From: CAZHHH01 sp052400685
Lineage (GTDB): Bacteria; Bacteroidota; Bacteroidia; Bacteroidales; Marinilabiliaceae
Direction: 5' to 3' (one strand)
Assembly (NCBI GenBank): GCA_052400685.1
Contig: JBQTGJ010000001.1
Length of the DNA: 64,000 bases
The notes below the pieces were generated by a model, which did not search any database, had not been told where the DNA came from, and was given only the letters and a program-made list of their open reading frames with translations. Positions within the stretch are counted from its first letter, which is position 1. Every line of letters starts with the position of its first letter. Shown piece by piece: positions 8,253 to 16,756 of the stretch. A program made the position numbers and the translations under genes.

Positions 8253-8395
8253 TAGTGCCTGTTCATAAACTCAGGTGCTTGATACAAAATGTTCGAATTC
8301 AAGACTTGCGAAGTCCGAAAAATGTGGGGTTACGCCTGTAGATGACCATTTAGTGGACAAAAGGAACGCGGAAGCAGGCCTTTTCTGAGCACTAA
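8253..8395. repeat. MITE-like element, copy C
   Basis: 143 bp, almost the same length as copy A. The left end TAGTGCCTGTTCATAAAC begins 2 bp after lipB. The interior has AAGACTTGCGAAGTCCGAAA and GGGTTACGCCTGTAGATGAC, which align with the reverse complement of copy A. The right end TGAGCACTAA is degenerate. Non-coding. The remaining 8396-8567 before recJ shows no further feature that I can support. Confidence 0.55.
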
Positions 8396-8567
8396 GTCGG
8401 ATTGAAATATCATGGCGACACGGGTAAAAACCCTATATTTGTACTCACATTTGAACATGTAATAGTGCATGATATAAACTGGCTTAGTTTATTCGGCAGA
8501 TTAAAGTGCTGTTTGTTAACAGTTACTGTTATCTTCATATTGTCGGAAGTACCATATTAAAACCCTG

Positions 8568-10307
8568 ATGGAAAAGCGTTGGACCATAAAAGAAAAAATG
8601 AATCAAGAAGTTGTTGAAGACTTAAGTAAGGCTATCAACGTTAATCCAATACTGTCCGAACTTCTGGTTCAACGTGGCATTTGCACCTTCGATGAGGCCA
8701 AGGCTTTTTTTCGTCCCGCGTTGTCCGACTTGCACGACCCATTTTTGATGAAGGATATGGATATTGCCATTAACCGTCTGGAGTCGGCGATGCGCAACGG
8801 TGAACGGATTCTTATTTATGGTGATTACGATGTCGACGGTACCACTTCGGTCGCTTTGGTTTATTCCTTCCTGAGTCGTTTTTATGGCAATATTGATTAT
8901 TATATCCCCGACCGTTATAACGAAGGCTATGGCATTAGTAAGAAAGGGGTTGAATACGCTTACGACTCTAAGTGCCGTTTAATCATATCACTCGATTGTG
9001 GCATCAAAGCGGTTAACCGTATTCGGGAGGCGCGTCAGATGGGTGTCGATTTTATTGTGTGCGACCACCATACGCCCGGCGAACAGTTGCCGGTGGCTTT
9101 TGCTTGTCTTGACCCCAAACGTAACGATTGTTCATATCCCGATAAGAATCTTTCAGGTTGTGGCGTGGGTTTTAAATTCCTTCAGGCTTTTTGCCAGCGA
9201 CGTAACCTCGATGAAGAGTTGTTGTTTGATTATCTTGATCTGGTAGCGGTGAGCATTGCTTCCGATATTGTTCCAATTATCGGCGAAAACAGAGTGCTGG
9301 CCAGTTACGGTCTGAAACGCTTAAACGGGAATCCCGGGACCGGGCTGAAAAGCATTATCAAAATTGCCAATATGGAGAACCGGGAATTTCTTATCAGCGA
9401 TATCGTTTTTAAGATTGGCCCGCGAATTAATGCCGCCGGACGTATTGAGTCGGGACGCGAAGCCGTGGAACTTCTCATCAGCAGCGACGAGCACCTGGCC
9501 AGGCGTATGAGTCATAATATTAACCAGTTTAATGAAACACGCAAGGATCTGGATCGTCTTACCACGCAGGAAGCGCTCGATATGATCGCCGCTGACCCCC
9601 GGTTGCAGAAACGCTATTCAACGGTTCTTTATAAGCCCGAGTGGCATAAAGGGGTGATTGGAATTGTTGCCTCACGGTTGACCGATAATTATTACCGCCC
9701 AACCATTATTCTGACTCAAAGTCAGGGTATGGCCACGGGATCGGCACGTTCGGTTGATGGTTTTGACGTTTATAAAGCCATTGATGCCTGCAGCGATTTG
9801 CTCGAAAATTTTGGCGGGCACATGTATGCTGCCGGCCTTACCATGAAACCTGAGAATATCCCGGCTTTTATGGAACGTTTTGAAGATTATGTGCGTGAAA
9901 CAATTCTACCCGAGCAACTGGTGCCCCAGATTGAAGTCGATGCCGAGATATCTCTGAAAGATATTAAACCTAAGTTTTTTGATATCCTGAAGCAGTTTAC
10001 GCCCTTTGGACCGGGCAATATGAAGCCTGTTTTTGTGACGCGAAGAGTGCAGGATTATGGGACCAGCAAATTAGTGGGCAAGGATCGCGATCATTTGAAA
10101 CTGGAAATTATTGAAGAGGTTTCAGGTGCCATAAAACAGGGAATTGCGTTTGGCATGGGACAGTATATCGATCGTATCAAGGCTGGTGAGCCTTTTGATG
10201 TTTGTTACTCCATCGAAGAAAATGTGTTTAATGGCAAAACGTCCATTCAAATTATGGTCAAAGACATCAGATTTTCTTATGCGGACGATGAGACGCCCGA
10301 CTTTTAG
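8568..10307 (+). CDS. recJ: Single-stranded-DNA-specific exonuclease RecJ
   Basis: A 5'-3' ssDNA exonuclease acting in RecF-pathway recombination and mismatch/base-excision repair. 579 residues, the typical length. DHH-family metal motifs are intact: DYDVDGTTS (86-94), SLDCG (141-145) and CDHHTPGE (165-172). The DHHA1 domain follows (GSARSVDGFDVYKAID, GGHMYAAGLT) and then the C-terminal OB fold. The start MEKRWTIKEK matches the family N-terminus. Its 3' end overlaps the convergent EamA gene by 41 bp. Confidence 0.97.
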   Translation: MEKRWTIKEKMNQEVVEDLSKAINVNPILSELLVQRGICTFDEAKAFFRPALSDLHDPFLMKDMDIAINRLESAMRNGERILIYGDYDVDGTTSVALVYSFLSRFYGNIDYYIPDRYNEGYGISKKGVEYAYDSKCRLIISLDCGIKAVNRIREARQMGVDFIVCDHHTPGEQLPVAFACLDPKRNDCSYPDKNLSGCGVGFKFLQAFCQRRNLDEELLFDYLDLVAVSIASDIVPIIGENRVLASYGLKRLNGNPGTGLKSIIKIANMENREFLISDIVFKIGPRINAAGRIESGREAVELLISSDEHLARRMSHNINQFNETRKDLDRLTTQEALDMIAADPRLQKRYSTVLYKPEWHKGVIGIVASRLTDNYYRPTIILTQSQGMATGSARSVDGFDVYKAIDACSDLLENFGGHMYAAGLTMKPENIPAFMERFEDYVRETILPEQLVPQIEVDAEISLKDIKPKFFDILKQFTPFGPGNMKPVFVTRRVQDYGTSKLVGKDRDHLKLEIIEEVSGAIKQGIAFGMGQYIDRIKAGEPFDVCYSIEENVFNGKTSIQIMVKDIRFSYADDETPDF

Positions 10308-11195
10308 CACCTACCGCCAAAACAGCTCCGCCTAATACCATGGCTGCTCCCATATAGGTTAGTGGCGTCATGCCCGGGGCCTCAAACCAACTGACGTCAA
10401 GCCAGAGTAAACTCTCCATTATTATAAATGTAATGACCGGGTTAAGGGTTACAATAATGCTTATTTTATTGGCTTCGGTGTATTTCAGAGCGGCCGATAA
10501 ACTGCCATAGGCTATGAGTGTGTTGAGTGCAACAAATAGTAATAGAAGCCATATCAGTACTGTATGCGGCTGAAACAGCGCGCCGAAATCTACAAATGGG
10601 AGATAAAGGAGTGTGGGTACAGCATATAATATCAGGTTGATTTGCATGGGGGGTATCTTTCTGACCAGTATTTTATTGATAATGGCATAACAGGTCCAGG
10701 TCCAGGCGCCTGCCACAAGGTATATTACACCCAGTTTTATGTGAGCCGCTTCGGCGGGTACGCTGTTCATCTGTTGAAAGAAAAAGAAGAAAAACCCAAC
10801 GGCGGCCAGGATAAACCCGGATATTTTTAGTGGCGACGAAGGCTCTTTGAATCCAATGAATCCGACAAAAGCCAACGTAACGGCTCCCAGCTGAATAATC
10901 ACTTGCGAAATAGCCGGCCCTGCGTAGTGAACCCCTTCCTGAAAACCAATGAAGTTTAAACCGAGTAAGAGCCCTGCCAGCAATAATAAGGCCGGTGGAC
11001 GTCGTAAAATGACCAGTTGTCTGGGTTTGCGTATAAGAAAGTAAACCAGTAACATGACGAATGAGGCGGCAAAGCGCCACCATACAATGGTATACGAATC
11101 TATGTAATAAGGGTCACTTTTAGTGCTATAGCCAGCAATCCCCACATAAAGGCTGTTACACAGGCCAGCAGAATGCCCTTCGTTGAGTTGGTCAT
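10267..11195 (-). pseudogene. EamA/DMT-family transporter, frameshifted near the N-terminus
   Basis: A ten-helix drug/metabolite transporter type protein (two EamA repeats). An ATG at 11195 opens a perfect family N-terminus (MTNSTKGILLACVTAF, then MWGLLAIALKV) but reaches TAG at 11100-11102. The rest of the protein, from YYIDSYTIVWWRFAAS to the end, continues in another frame. Adding one base in the run near 11105-11112 would join them as ...ALKVTLYYIDSYT.... So there is either a one-base deletion or a sequence error. An alternative GTG start inside the window of overlap would give 292 residues but would lose the first membrane helix. The substrate is unknown. Confidence 0.7.
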
Positions 11196-11263
11196 ATCGA
11201 CAACATTATAATTGAAATGACAAAAATAGAACAACCCAGCTATAAATTTATATTAGAATCAAC

Positions 11264-11271
11264 TATATTTG
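11264..11271 (+). promoter_or_regulatory. Possible -7 box for the lipoprotein gene
   Basis: TATATTTG is an exact TAnnTTTG match about 118 bp before the chosen lipoprotein start. No good -33 TTTG stands at the right distance. Confidence 0.3.
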
Positions 11272-11388
11272 TGTGAATAATTTATCGGCATTGACAAATG
11301 GCTTTATTCTTTTGTTCGTGCCTGTTTGCAAATGGCTGTAACGTCATTTGTTGGTATTTGTAAATCCGAATTAATAAAATCTATTGAA

Positions 11389-12222
11389 ATGAGAAATCAA
11401 ATTAACCCCAGATGTATTATAGGTCTTGTTCTGGTTGCTTTATTGACGCTTCCGTCCTGTAAGATGGGGCGTAAATCGCCGGGTGACACAGCGCAAAAAG
11501 AAGTTAAACTTGATAAAGAGAAGGTGGCTAAAGACGTTCGTGAGTTTGTCTACCCATTGCCAACCAGCTTTGAGGTGACCAAAATGCTAAACCGTATCGG
11601 AGCGGCCTATATCCTTTCTTTGTCAAATCCTACAACCAATGTCGAGAAATATCTCACCGAAAAAGCAAAGGCGCTTAATCTGGGTGTGTATAGTTCTGAT
11701 CTTAGTTACGCCAGTACTTACAACCAAAAACAAACCACCATTGATTATATGAATGTGTCGAAAACACTTATTGACGCATTAAATATTTCGGCAGCTATTG
11801 ATCCTGATCTCATTGAAAAGGTGGAAGCGATTGAAGATAATAAGGAAGAAATGATCACTCTTATTACCAATACGTTTTACGATACCTATGAGCACCTCAA
11901 TCGTAATGGGCGCAGCGCTGTTTCTATGTTGGTGATTGCAGGCAGCTGGGTGGAAGGTTTGTATGTGGTGACTCATATCACCGAAGACACCTACAACGAT
12001 AAGGAAATGGTTAAAATTGTTATGGAACAAAAGTCTTCGCTCAACAAACTGGTTGAACTGATGAATGTGGCCAGTGACGATCCGGCAATTGCTGAAACTT
12101 TGGCATTGCTCAAACCGGTGCGTGATATTTATAATTCAATTGAAAACGGTGCCATTACCGAAGCACAGGTGAATGCTATTACCGCTGAAATTGCAAAGGT
12201 AAGAGCAGCTATTATTGAATAG
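11389..12222 (+). CDS. Uncharacterised lipoprotein
   Basis: 277 residues. I start it at MRNQINPRC because a lipoprotein signal follows at once (hydrophobic GLVLVALLTLP then the lipobox cysteine of PSC); the frame is open 63 bp further upstream. After a charged linker (KEVKLDKEKVAKDV) the body is almost entirely predicted helix, with no recognised domain. It is probably exported and anchored to a membrane by its acylated cysteine. Monocistronic, between a convergent-side transporter and rpsP. I do not recognise the family beyond a Bacteroidota hypothetical lipoprotein. Confidence 0.75.
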   Translation: MRNQINPRCIIGLVLVALLTLPSCKMGRKSPGDTAQKEVKLDKEKVAKDVREFVYPLPTSFEVTKMLNRIGAAYILSLSNPTTNVEKYLTEKAKALNLGVYSSDLSYASTYNQKQTTIDYMNVSKTLIDALNISAAIDPDLIEKVEAIEDNKEEMITLITNTFYDTYEHLNRNGRSAVSMLVIAGSWVEGLYVVTHITEDTYNDKEMVKIVMEQKSSLNKLVELMNVASDDPAIAETLALLKPVRDIYNSIENGAITEAQVNAITAEIAKVRAAIIE

Positions 12223-12289
12223 TAATCAGCTCAAAAGAACTTTGTTTGAAATATACGCGGATTCTTTTCGGGTTTCGTGGAAAACTTTT

Positions 12290-12297
12290 TATCTTTG
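12290..12297 (+). promoter_or_regulatory. -7 box of the rpsP promoter
   Basis: TATCTTTG is a perfect TAnnTTTG match 47 bp before the rpsP start; TTTT/TTTC at about 12265-12269 stands roughly where the -33 box should be. Confidence 0.5.
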
Positions 12298-12343
12298 CAG
12301 CCACTATTTTAAGTAGGTTGTATTAATCGTAATTATTTGAAAC

Positions 12344-12898
12344 ATGCCCGTAAAGATTAGATTAACAAGACACGGACGCAAAAGGTATGCTTACTACCAC
12401 ATTGTGGTAGCTGATAGCAGGGCGCCACGAGATGGCAGGTATATTGAACGGATTGGCTCTTACAATCCCAACACTAATCCTGCTACTATCGACCTGAATT
12501 TTGACAAAGCCATTCAATGGCTTGCCAACGGTGCCCAACCTACTGACACAGCCCGTGCAATCCTCAGCTACAAAGGTGTTATGATGAAAAAACACTTGCT
12601 GGAAGGAGTTAAAAAAGGTGCTTTTGACGAAGCAGAAGCAGAGCGTCGTTTTAACAAATGGATGGAAGAGAAAGAAGCTAAAATCAATGCCAAGAAAGAA
12701 GGTCTTGCCAGTGATAAAGCCAAAGTTCTTAACGATCGTTTGGAAGAAGAAGCCAGAATTAATGCTGAAAGAGCCGCTCAAATTGCTAAGAAAAAAGCAG
12801 AGTTGGCTGCCGAAGCTAAAGCTGCTGAAGTGGTGGAAGAAGCCCCTGAAGCTGAAGCTGCTGCTGAAGAAAGTGCTGAGGAACCTAAGGCTGAATAG
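12344..12898 (+). CDS. rpsP: 30S ribosomal protein S16 with long acidic C-terminal tail
   Basis: The N-terminal 80 residues are standard S16 (MPVKIRLTRHGRKRYAYYHI, ...RYIERIGSYNPN, ...DTARAILSYKG). S16 binds 16S rRNA and is needed for 30S assembly. The protein is 184 residues against about 80-90 in Proteobacteria. From about residue 85 it continues as a charged helical segment and then an Ala/Glu-rich, probably disordered tail. Such extensions are usual in Bacteroidota. A strong terminator follows 31 bp after the stop, before rimM. Confidence 0.97.
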   Translation: MPVKIRLTRHGRKRYAYYHIVVADSRAPRDGRYIERIGSYNPNTNPATIDLNFDKAIQWLANGAQPTDTARAILSYKGVMMKKHLLEGVKKGAFDEAEAERRFNKWMEEKEAKINAKKEGLASDKAKVLNDRLEEEARINAERAAQIAKKKAELAAEAKAAEVVEEAPEAEAAAEESAEEPKAE

Positions 12899-12929
12899 TC
12901 TGAGTCTGAAAATTCTTCAAAAAAATAAG

Positions 12930-12958
12930 CCTGTCTGTTTTTACAGACAGGTTTTTTT
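12930..12958 (+). terminator. Rho-independent terminator after rpsP
   Basis: Stem CCTGTCTG / CAGACAGG (12930-12937 with 12944-12951), 6-nt loop, then seven T. rimM starts 14 bp later, so rimM needs either read-through or its own start signal. Confidence 0.85.
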
Positions 12959-12971
12959 GTAATTTTTGCCT

Positions 12972-13502
12972 ATGATTTTGAAAGAACAACTGGTTAAATT
13001 GGGTGTATTGGCGAAGCCTCATGGTGTGGCAGGCGAGGTATTGCTTCGTGTTGTTCCGCAATGGGAAGGCTATTCGCCCGATCCTTCGTTTCTATTTGTG
13101 GATTTGAATGGCGGACTGGTCCCTTTTGAAGTGTTGACCATGCGCGAGAAAAATGACAGTGATCTGCTGGTGTCGCTCGACACCATTCAAACGGGTGACG
13201 ATGCCCGCGCTTTGCAGGGCGCTGATGTTTATATTGAAGAAGAGGCCCTTGGCGAGCCCGGGGATGAAGAGGTCTCCCTGCGTCAACTGATTGATTATAC
13301 CGTATCCGATGTTAACCGTGGCCTGTTGGGTAAGGTGACGGATGTGTCAGACTCCCCTGTGAACCCCTTATTGCAGGTCGATTATAACGGTAAGGATGTT
13401 CTGATTCCTTTTCAGGCGGATTTTATTCATCACATTGATCCTAAAAAACGAACCATATCGCTTCAAACTCCTCCGGGGCTTATTGATTTGTATCTGGAAT
13501 AA
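12972..13502 (+). CDS. rimM: 16S rRNA processing/maturation factor RimM
   Basis: Binds S19 in the 30S head during late assembly. 176 residues from ATG 12972 (the frame also opens at TTG 12966). N-terminal barrel LVKLGVLAKPHGVAGEVLLR is diagnostic; the C-terminal PRC-barrel contains GLLGKVTDVSDSPVNPLLQV and VLIPFQADFI. The rpsP-rimM pairing is conserved widely. Ends 23 bp inside the convergent thioesterase gene. Confidence 0.95.
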   Translation: MILKEQLVKLGVLAKPHGVAGEVLLRVVPQWEGYSPDPSFLFVDLNGGLVPFEVLTMREKNDSDLLVSLDTIQTGDDARALQGADVYIEEEALGEPGDEEVSLRQLIDYTVSDVNRGLLGKVTDVSDSPVNPLLQVDYNGKDVLIPFQADFIHHIDPKKRTISLQTPPGLIDLYLE

Positions 13503-13926
13503 GACAACCGTTTTCGAAGCGGTTAAATATTTGTCGCCACTCATCCGGAATGACCATGCTTTTGCTGGTGCCATAATAAAAGCCTGACAAAACAGAATCG
13601 TTCACAGCTTTGGGCTCCTTTTCTGCCGGATTGATGATCCATTGTAACATACGAATACTTTTGTTGCCCAGCTTATATATTTTTGTGCGAACTTCAATGT
13701 TTTCGCCCGGCATAATTTGTTTGTAAAAATCCGTTTTGTAGCTGACAATAACCAGTTGGCGGTCATCGCTTCCCAATATATCGCCCAGCGTTTCATCAAA
13801 ATAGCTGATTCGCCCCATATCGAAAAACTCCTGTATTACCGCATTGTTAACATGCCCCAAACGGTCAATGTCGTTAAATCGAATTTGAAGCGTAACGCTA
13901 TGGTTGAATGATATATCGTGGTGCAT
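13480..13926 (-). CDS. Acyl-CoA thioesterase, hotdog fold (YbgC/FadM-like)
   Basis: 148 residues with the 4HBT signature LQIRFNDIDRLGHVNNAVIQEFFDMGR: the D-x-D-x2-G-H-V-N-N core holds the catalytic Asp of this group. One hotdog domain, no signal peptide, so a cytoplasmic thioesterase acting on an acyl-CoA or acyl-ACP; the substrate is not readable. It follows the Sua5-like gene by 6 bp on the minus strand and is likely co-transcribed with it. Confidence 0.85.
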   Translation of the reverse strand: MHHDISFNHSVTLQIRFNDIDRLGHVNNAVIQEFFDMGRISYFDETLGDILGSDDRQLVIVSYKTDFYKQIMPGENIEVRTKIYKLGNKSIRMLQWIINPAEKEPKAVNDSVLSGFYYGTSKSMVIPDEWRQIFNRFENGCLIPDTNQ

Positions 13927-13932
13927 GGATGG

Positions 13933-14505
13933 TTATTCTTTAATGATTGTTATTTCTCCGTTGGGCCCCAGTTGAAGAACACCGGGAGCCCGGCTGTTTA
14001 AACGCTCATCCTGGCTGTATAAAGCCGTGTAGCCGGCCGAAGATTGAATGGTTTCATCAATTTCATCCGTATGGTTTGCCATTTGGCCATTACTGCCGGC
14101 TGTAATAATTAATAATGGTTGTCGGAGGCGGGTGCATAACGCCGAGAAAAAGGGATCCTGATAATAACGAATGGCCAGTTGTTTTTCTTGTATTAACAGG
14201 TCGGGTACTCTACGGGCTTTATTCAGGATGATGGTTAATGGTTTCTCGCTCATCTCCATTAAATCGAAGGCTAAATCGGGTATCTCTTCAAAATAATAGG
14301 TGAGTCGGTTAACGTTATCCGTTAAAAGAACGATGTTTGAGCCGGGTGTTTTTTTGCTTAGAAAAAAGAGGTCTTTGGCAGCTTCTTCGCTCTGTGGCGT
14401 TGTGGCCAGACACCATCCGGTGTCCAGCGGCAGTAAAACTTTGCCGCCTTCTTTAAGCGCGGTTACTGCTGACTTTAAATCCGGTGCTTCGTATCTTTTT
14501 TCCAT
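13933..14505 (-). CDS. Sua5/YciO/YrdC-family protein (divergent)
   Basis: About 190 residues from MEKRYEAPDLKSA; an upstream Met (14559) adds 18 residues that do not fit the family. The YrdC fold is visible: GGKVLLPLDTGWCLATTP in place of the usual T-D-T-V-Y-G-L-G loop, LSKKTPGSNIVLL in place of K-R-P, and PLLIITAGSNGQ in the S-A-N position. YrdC/TsaC makes threonylcarbamoyl-AMP for tRNA t6A. Because the signature loops deviate, this could be a YciO-like paralogue rather than the t6A enzyme. First gene of a two-gene minus-strand operon. Confidence 0.75.
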   Translation of the reverse strand: MEKRYEAPDLKSAVTALKEGGKVLLPLDTGWCLATTPQSEEAAKDLFFLSKKTPGSNIVLLTDNVNRLTYYFEEIPDLAFDLMEMSEKPLTIILNKARRVPDLLIQEKQLAIRYYQDPFFSALCTRLRQPLLIITAGSNGQMANHTDEIDETIQSSAGYTALYSQDERLNSRAPGVLQLGPNGEITIIKE

Positions 14506-14587
14506 TCTGTCATAATAAAGAATGCAGGCAAAAATAGTGCTTCCACCTTTTGCCTGCAAGTATTTATTCTACCTTATATTCAGAAAA

Positions 14588-15394
14588 TTATACAGCGACG
14601 TCGAAATCGCGCAGCGCATTGTTCAACGATGTTTTTTTGTTGGTTGATTCTTTGCGTTGTCCGATGATTAAGGCGGCGGGTACCTGATACGATCCGGCCG
14701 GGAATTCTTTGGTATAGCTACCCGGAATAACAACCGAACGTGGTGGTACATAACCTTTGTAGATAACCGGTTCGTTACCCGTAACATCGATGATTTTTGT
14801 GGAGCCGGTGAGGACTACGCCTGCGCCCAGCACGGCTTCGGAGCCTACGTGACAGCCTTCGACCACAATACAACGTGAGCCGATAAAGGCATGGTCTTCA
14901 ATAATTACCGGTGCTGCCTGTATGGGTTCCAGAACGCCGCCAACCCCTACGCCGCCACTCAGATGAACGCCTTTACCTACCTGTGCGCAACTGCCCACGG
15001 TGGCCCAGGTGTCGACCATGGTGCCCGAATCAACATACGCGCCGATATTAATATAAGAGGGCATCATAACCACCCCGCGTGCGATATAGGCGCCATAGCG
15101 TGCTACAGCATGTGGTACCACCCGGACACCCAGTTCTTTATAGTTGTGTTTCAGCGCCATTTTATCATGGAATTCGAAGGGGCCTACTTCTATGGTTTCC
15201 ATTTGTTGCAGAGGAAAATACAAAATGACGGCTTTTTTAATCCATTCGTTCACTTTCCATTCGTTGCCATCGGGCTCGGCAACACGAATAATACCTTTGT
15301 CGAGTTGCTCAATGACTGTACGGATGGCTTCCTGTGTCTCTTTCTTTTCCAGGAGAGCATGGTCATCCCATGCCTGTTCTATAATATCTCTCAT
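14588..15394 (-). CDS. dapD: 2,3,4,5-tetrahydropyridine-2,6-dicarboxylate N-succinyltransferase
   Basis: The succinylase branch of diaminopimelate/lysine synthesis. 268 residues: N-terminal helical domain (1-95), then a left-handed beta-helix of hexapeptide repeats (about 100-235; VMMPSYINIGAYVDSGTMVDTWATVGS and GVHLSGGVGVGGVLEPIQAAP are hallmark DapD segments). RSVVIPGSYTKEFPAGSYQVPAALI closes the domain. Transcribed alone on the minus strand, 82 bp from the Sua5-like gene. Confidence 0.96.
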   Translation of the reverse strand: MRDIIEQAWDDHALLEKKETQEAIRTVIEQLDKGIIRVAEPDGNEWKVNEWIKKAVILYFPLQQMETIEVGPFEFHDKMALKHNYKELGVRVVPHAVARYGAYIARGVVMMPSYINIGAYVDSGTMVDTWATVGSCAQVGKGVHLSGGVGVGGVLEPIQAAPVIIEDHAFIGSRCIVVEGCHVGSEAVLGAGVVLTGSTKIIDVTGNEPVIYKGYVPPRSVVIPGSYTKEFPAGSYQVPAALIIGQRKESTNKKTSLNNALRDFDVAV

Positions 15395-15590
15395 TTTTAT
15401 ATATTAGGTTAATTTGATGACTTTTGTTTCGATTTGTAAAAATAGTGGATTCGTGATGCAATGGCTAAAATTATTGGTCCTCATATTGTTAACAAATCAT
15501 AAAATGGACCGGTTTAGGTTGAGTTGGTTCATTATTTGACATTACTAATTTAGTTGTTCAAAGTGTTTAACAAGCGATGGTGACTAACTT

Positions 15591-16379
15591 ATGAATCAAA
15601 TCAAAATTCTTTTTGCGTTATTAATGATACAATATCCTTTGTTGGTTCACAGTCAGCAGGATTCGCTTGTTAAGGTAACCGGCGTAATCCGGGCCGAGTC
15701 CTCTAAGGCCATCATCCCGCATGCCACCATTGCCAGCTACAGTCGCGTTGTGATGTTTATTGCCAACGACGAAGGCCGGTTCAGCATTACCGTACCACAA
15801 AACGATAGTTTAAAATTTACAGCTTTGGGCTTTGAGCCGGTTACGGTACGTGTGATTGATTTGAAGGTAGACTCAACGAAAAATATAGCGGTTTTTTTAA
15901 GACAACATTCGTATGCCATTAAGGAGGTGACTGTTAAAGGTTACAATGGCATTTTTGACCCGTTAATTTTTCAGAAGCATCTGCCCGAAGAGGAGTTGAT
16001 TCAGTTAAATCTTCCTGGCAACTTTGGTTCACGAATGAGTAAATTACCTCCCAATGAGCGCCCTTTAGTGGGAAAGCCTACTGTATTATCAGCCGTTGCC
16101 AGTCCTGTAAGTGCTGCTTACAGTTTATTTAGTAAAAGAGAAAAATCATTACGTCATCTCACTAAGGCCAGAACGCAGGAAATTCAATGGGATCACCGGG
16201 AAGCTGTTGCCGGGCGTGACGTGATAGCTGCCGTTTCAGGTTATAAAGATGAGATGTTGGAAGCATTTCTTATTTATTGTAATATCCATCTTAAAATATC
16301 GCCCGCCGATACCGGAACTTCCGCTACACGTAAAATTGAAGCTCTGCTTGAAGAGTATGAGAAACTGAAGAAGGAATAG
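15591..16379 (+). CDS. Exported protein with carboxypeptidase-regulatory-like domain
   Basis: 262 residues. Signal peptide at 1-21 (IKILFALLMIQYPLLVHS, cut before QQDS). Residues about 27-115 form a CarboxypepD_reg-like beta-sandwich (VTGVIRAESSKAIIPHATIA ... NDEGRFSITVPQ ... ALGFEPVTV), the domain also found at the N-terminus of SusC-type receptors. The remaining 145 residues (RHLTKARTQEI, ...LLEEYEKLKKE) are helical and typical of a small family of Bacteroidota periplasmic proteins of unknown role. No TonB-dependent barrel is present, so it is not a truncated SusC. A tandem repeat array starts 41 bp downstream. Confidence 0.75.
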   Translation: MNQIKILFALLMIQYPLLVHSQQDSLVKVTGVIRAESSKAIIPHATIASYSRVVMFIANDEGRFSITVPQNDSLKFTALGFEPVTVRVIDLKVDSTKNIAVFLRQHSYAIKEVTVKGYNGIFDPLIFQKHLPEEELIQLNLPGNFGSRMSKLPPNERPLVGKPTVLSAVASPVSAAYSLFSKREKSLRHLTKARTQEIQWDHREAVAGRDVIAAVSGYKDEMLEAFLIYCNIHLKISPADTGTSATRKIEALLEEYEKLKKE

Positions 16380-16420
16380 GCGGAAATGCACAGCTCTGTA
16401 TTGTCAATCATTTTTTTTAA

Positions 16421-16706
16421 GTCCTGATCTCGTTTGAGCGAAGTCCTGATCTCGTTTCGGCGAAGTCTTGATCTCGTTTCGGCGAAGTCTTGATCTCGCT
16501 TCAGCGAAGTCTTGATCTCGTTGCGGCGAAGTCTTGATCTCGTTACAGCGAAGTCTTGATCTCGTTTCAGCGAAGTCTTGATCTCGCTACGGCGAAGTCC
16601 TGATCTCGCTACGGCGAAGTCCTGATCTCGCTTCAACGAAGTCTTGATCTCGCTTCAACGAAGTCCTGATGTCACGCCAACGAAGTCCTGATGACGTTGA
16701 AACAGG
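16421..16706. repeat. 22-bp tandem repeat array (12 units plus one decayed)
   Basis: Twelve consecutive 22-bp units begin at 16421 and every 22 bp to 16684; a thirteenth is degenerate. Each starts GTCYTGATCTCG and ends in CGAA with a variable middle of 4-6 bases. No spacers, so it is not a CRISPR. Because 22 is not a multiple of 3, all frames stay open across it and create a spurious minus-strand ORF with a 22-residue period. It lies between two convergent genes. Confidence 0.9.
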
Positions 16707-16756
16707 ATGCCCGTCTCGTTTTATTTGTGTTTGTAGATTGTTTCAGTTAAAATCGT

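Noticed and set aside
14891..15412. 173-codon ORF antisense to dapD
   Set aside because: Wholly inside dapD, which has clear hexapeptide repeats; the antisense product has no protein-like pattern.
16274..16636. Minus-strand ORF rich in Arg/Lys with a 22-residue repeat
   Set aside because: It is the 22-bp tandem array read through; a period not divisible by three keeps all frames open. It also overlaps the end of a real gene.
16421..16706. CRISPR array
   Set aside because: Units are contiguous without spacers and there are no cas genes; it is a simple tandem repeat.
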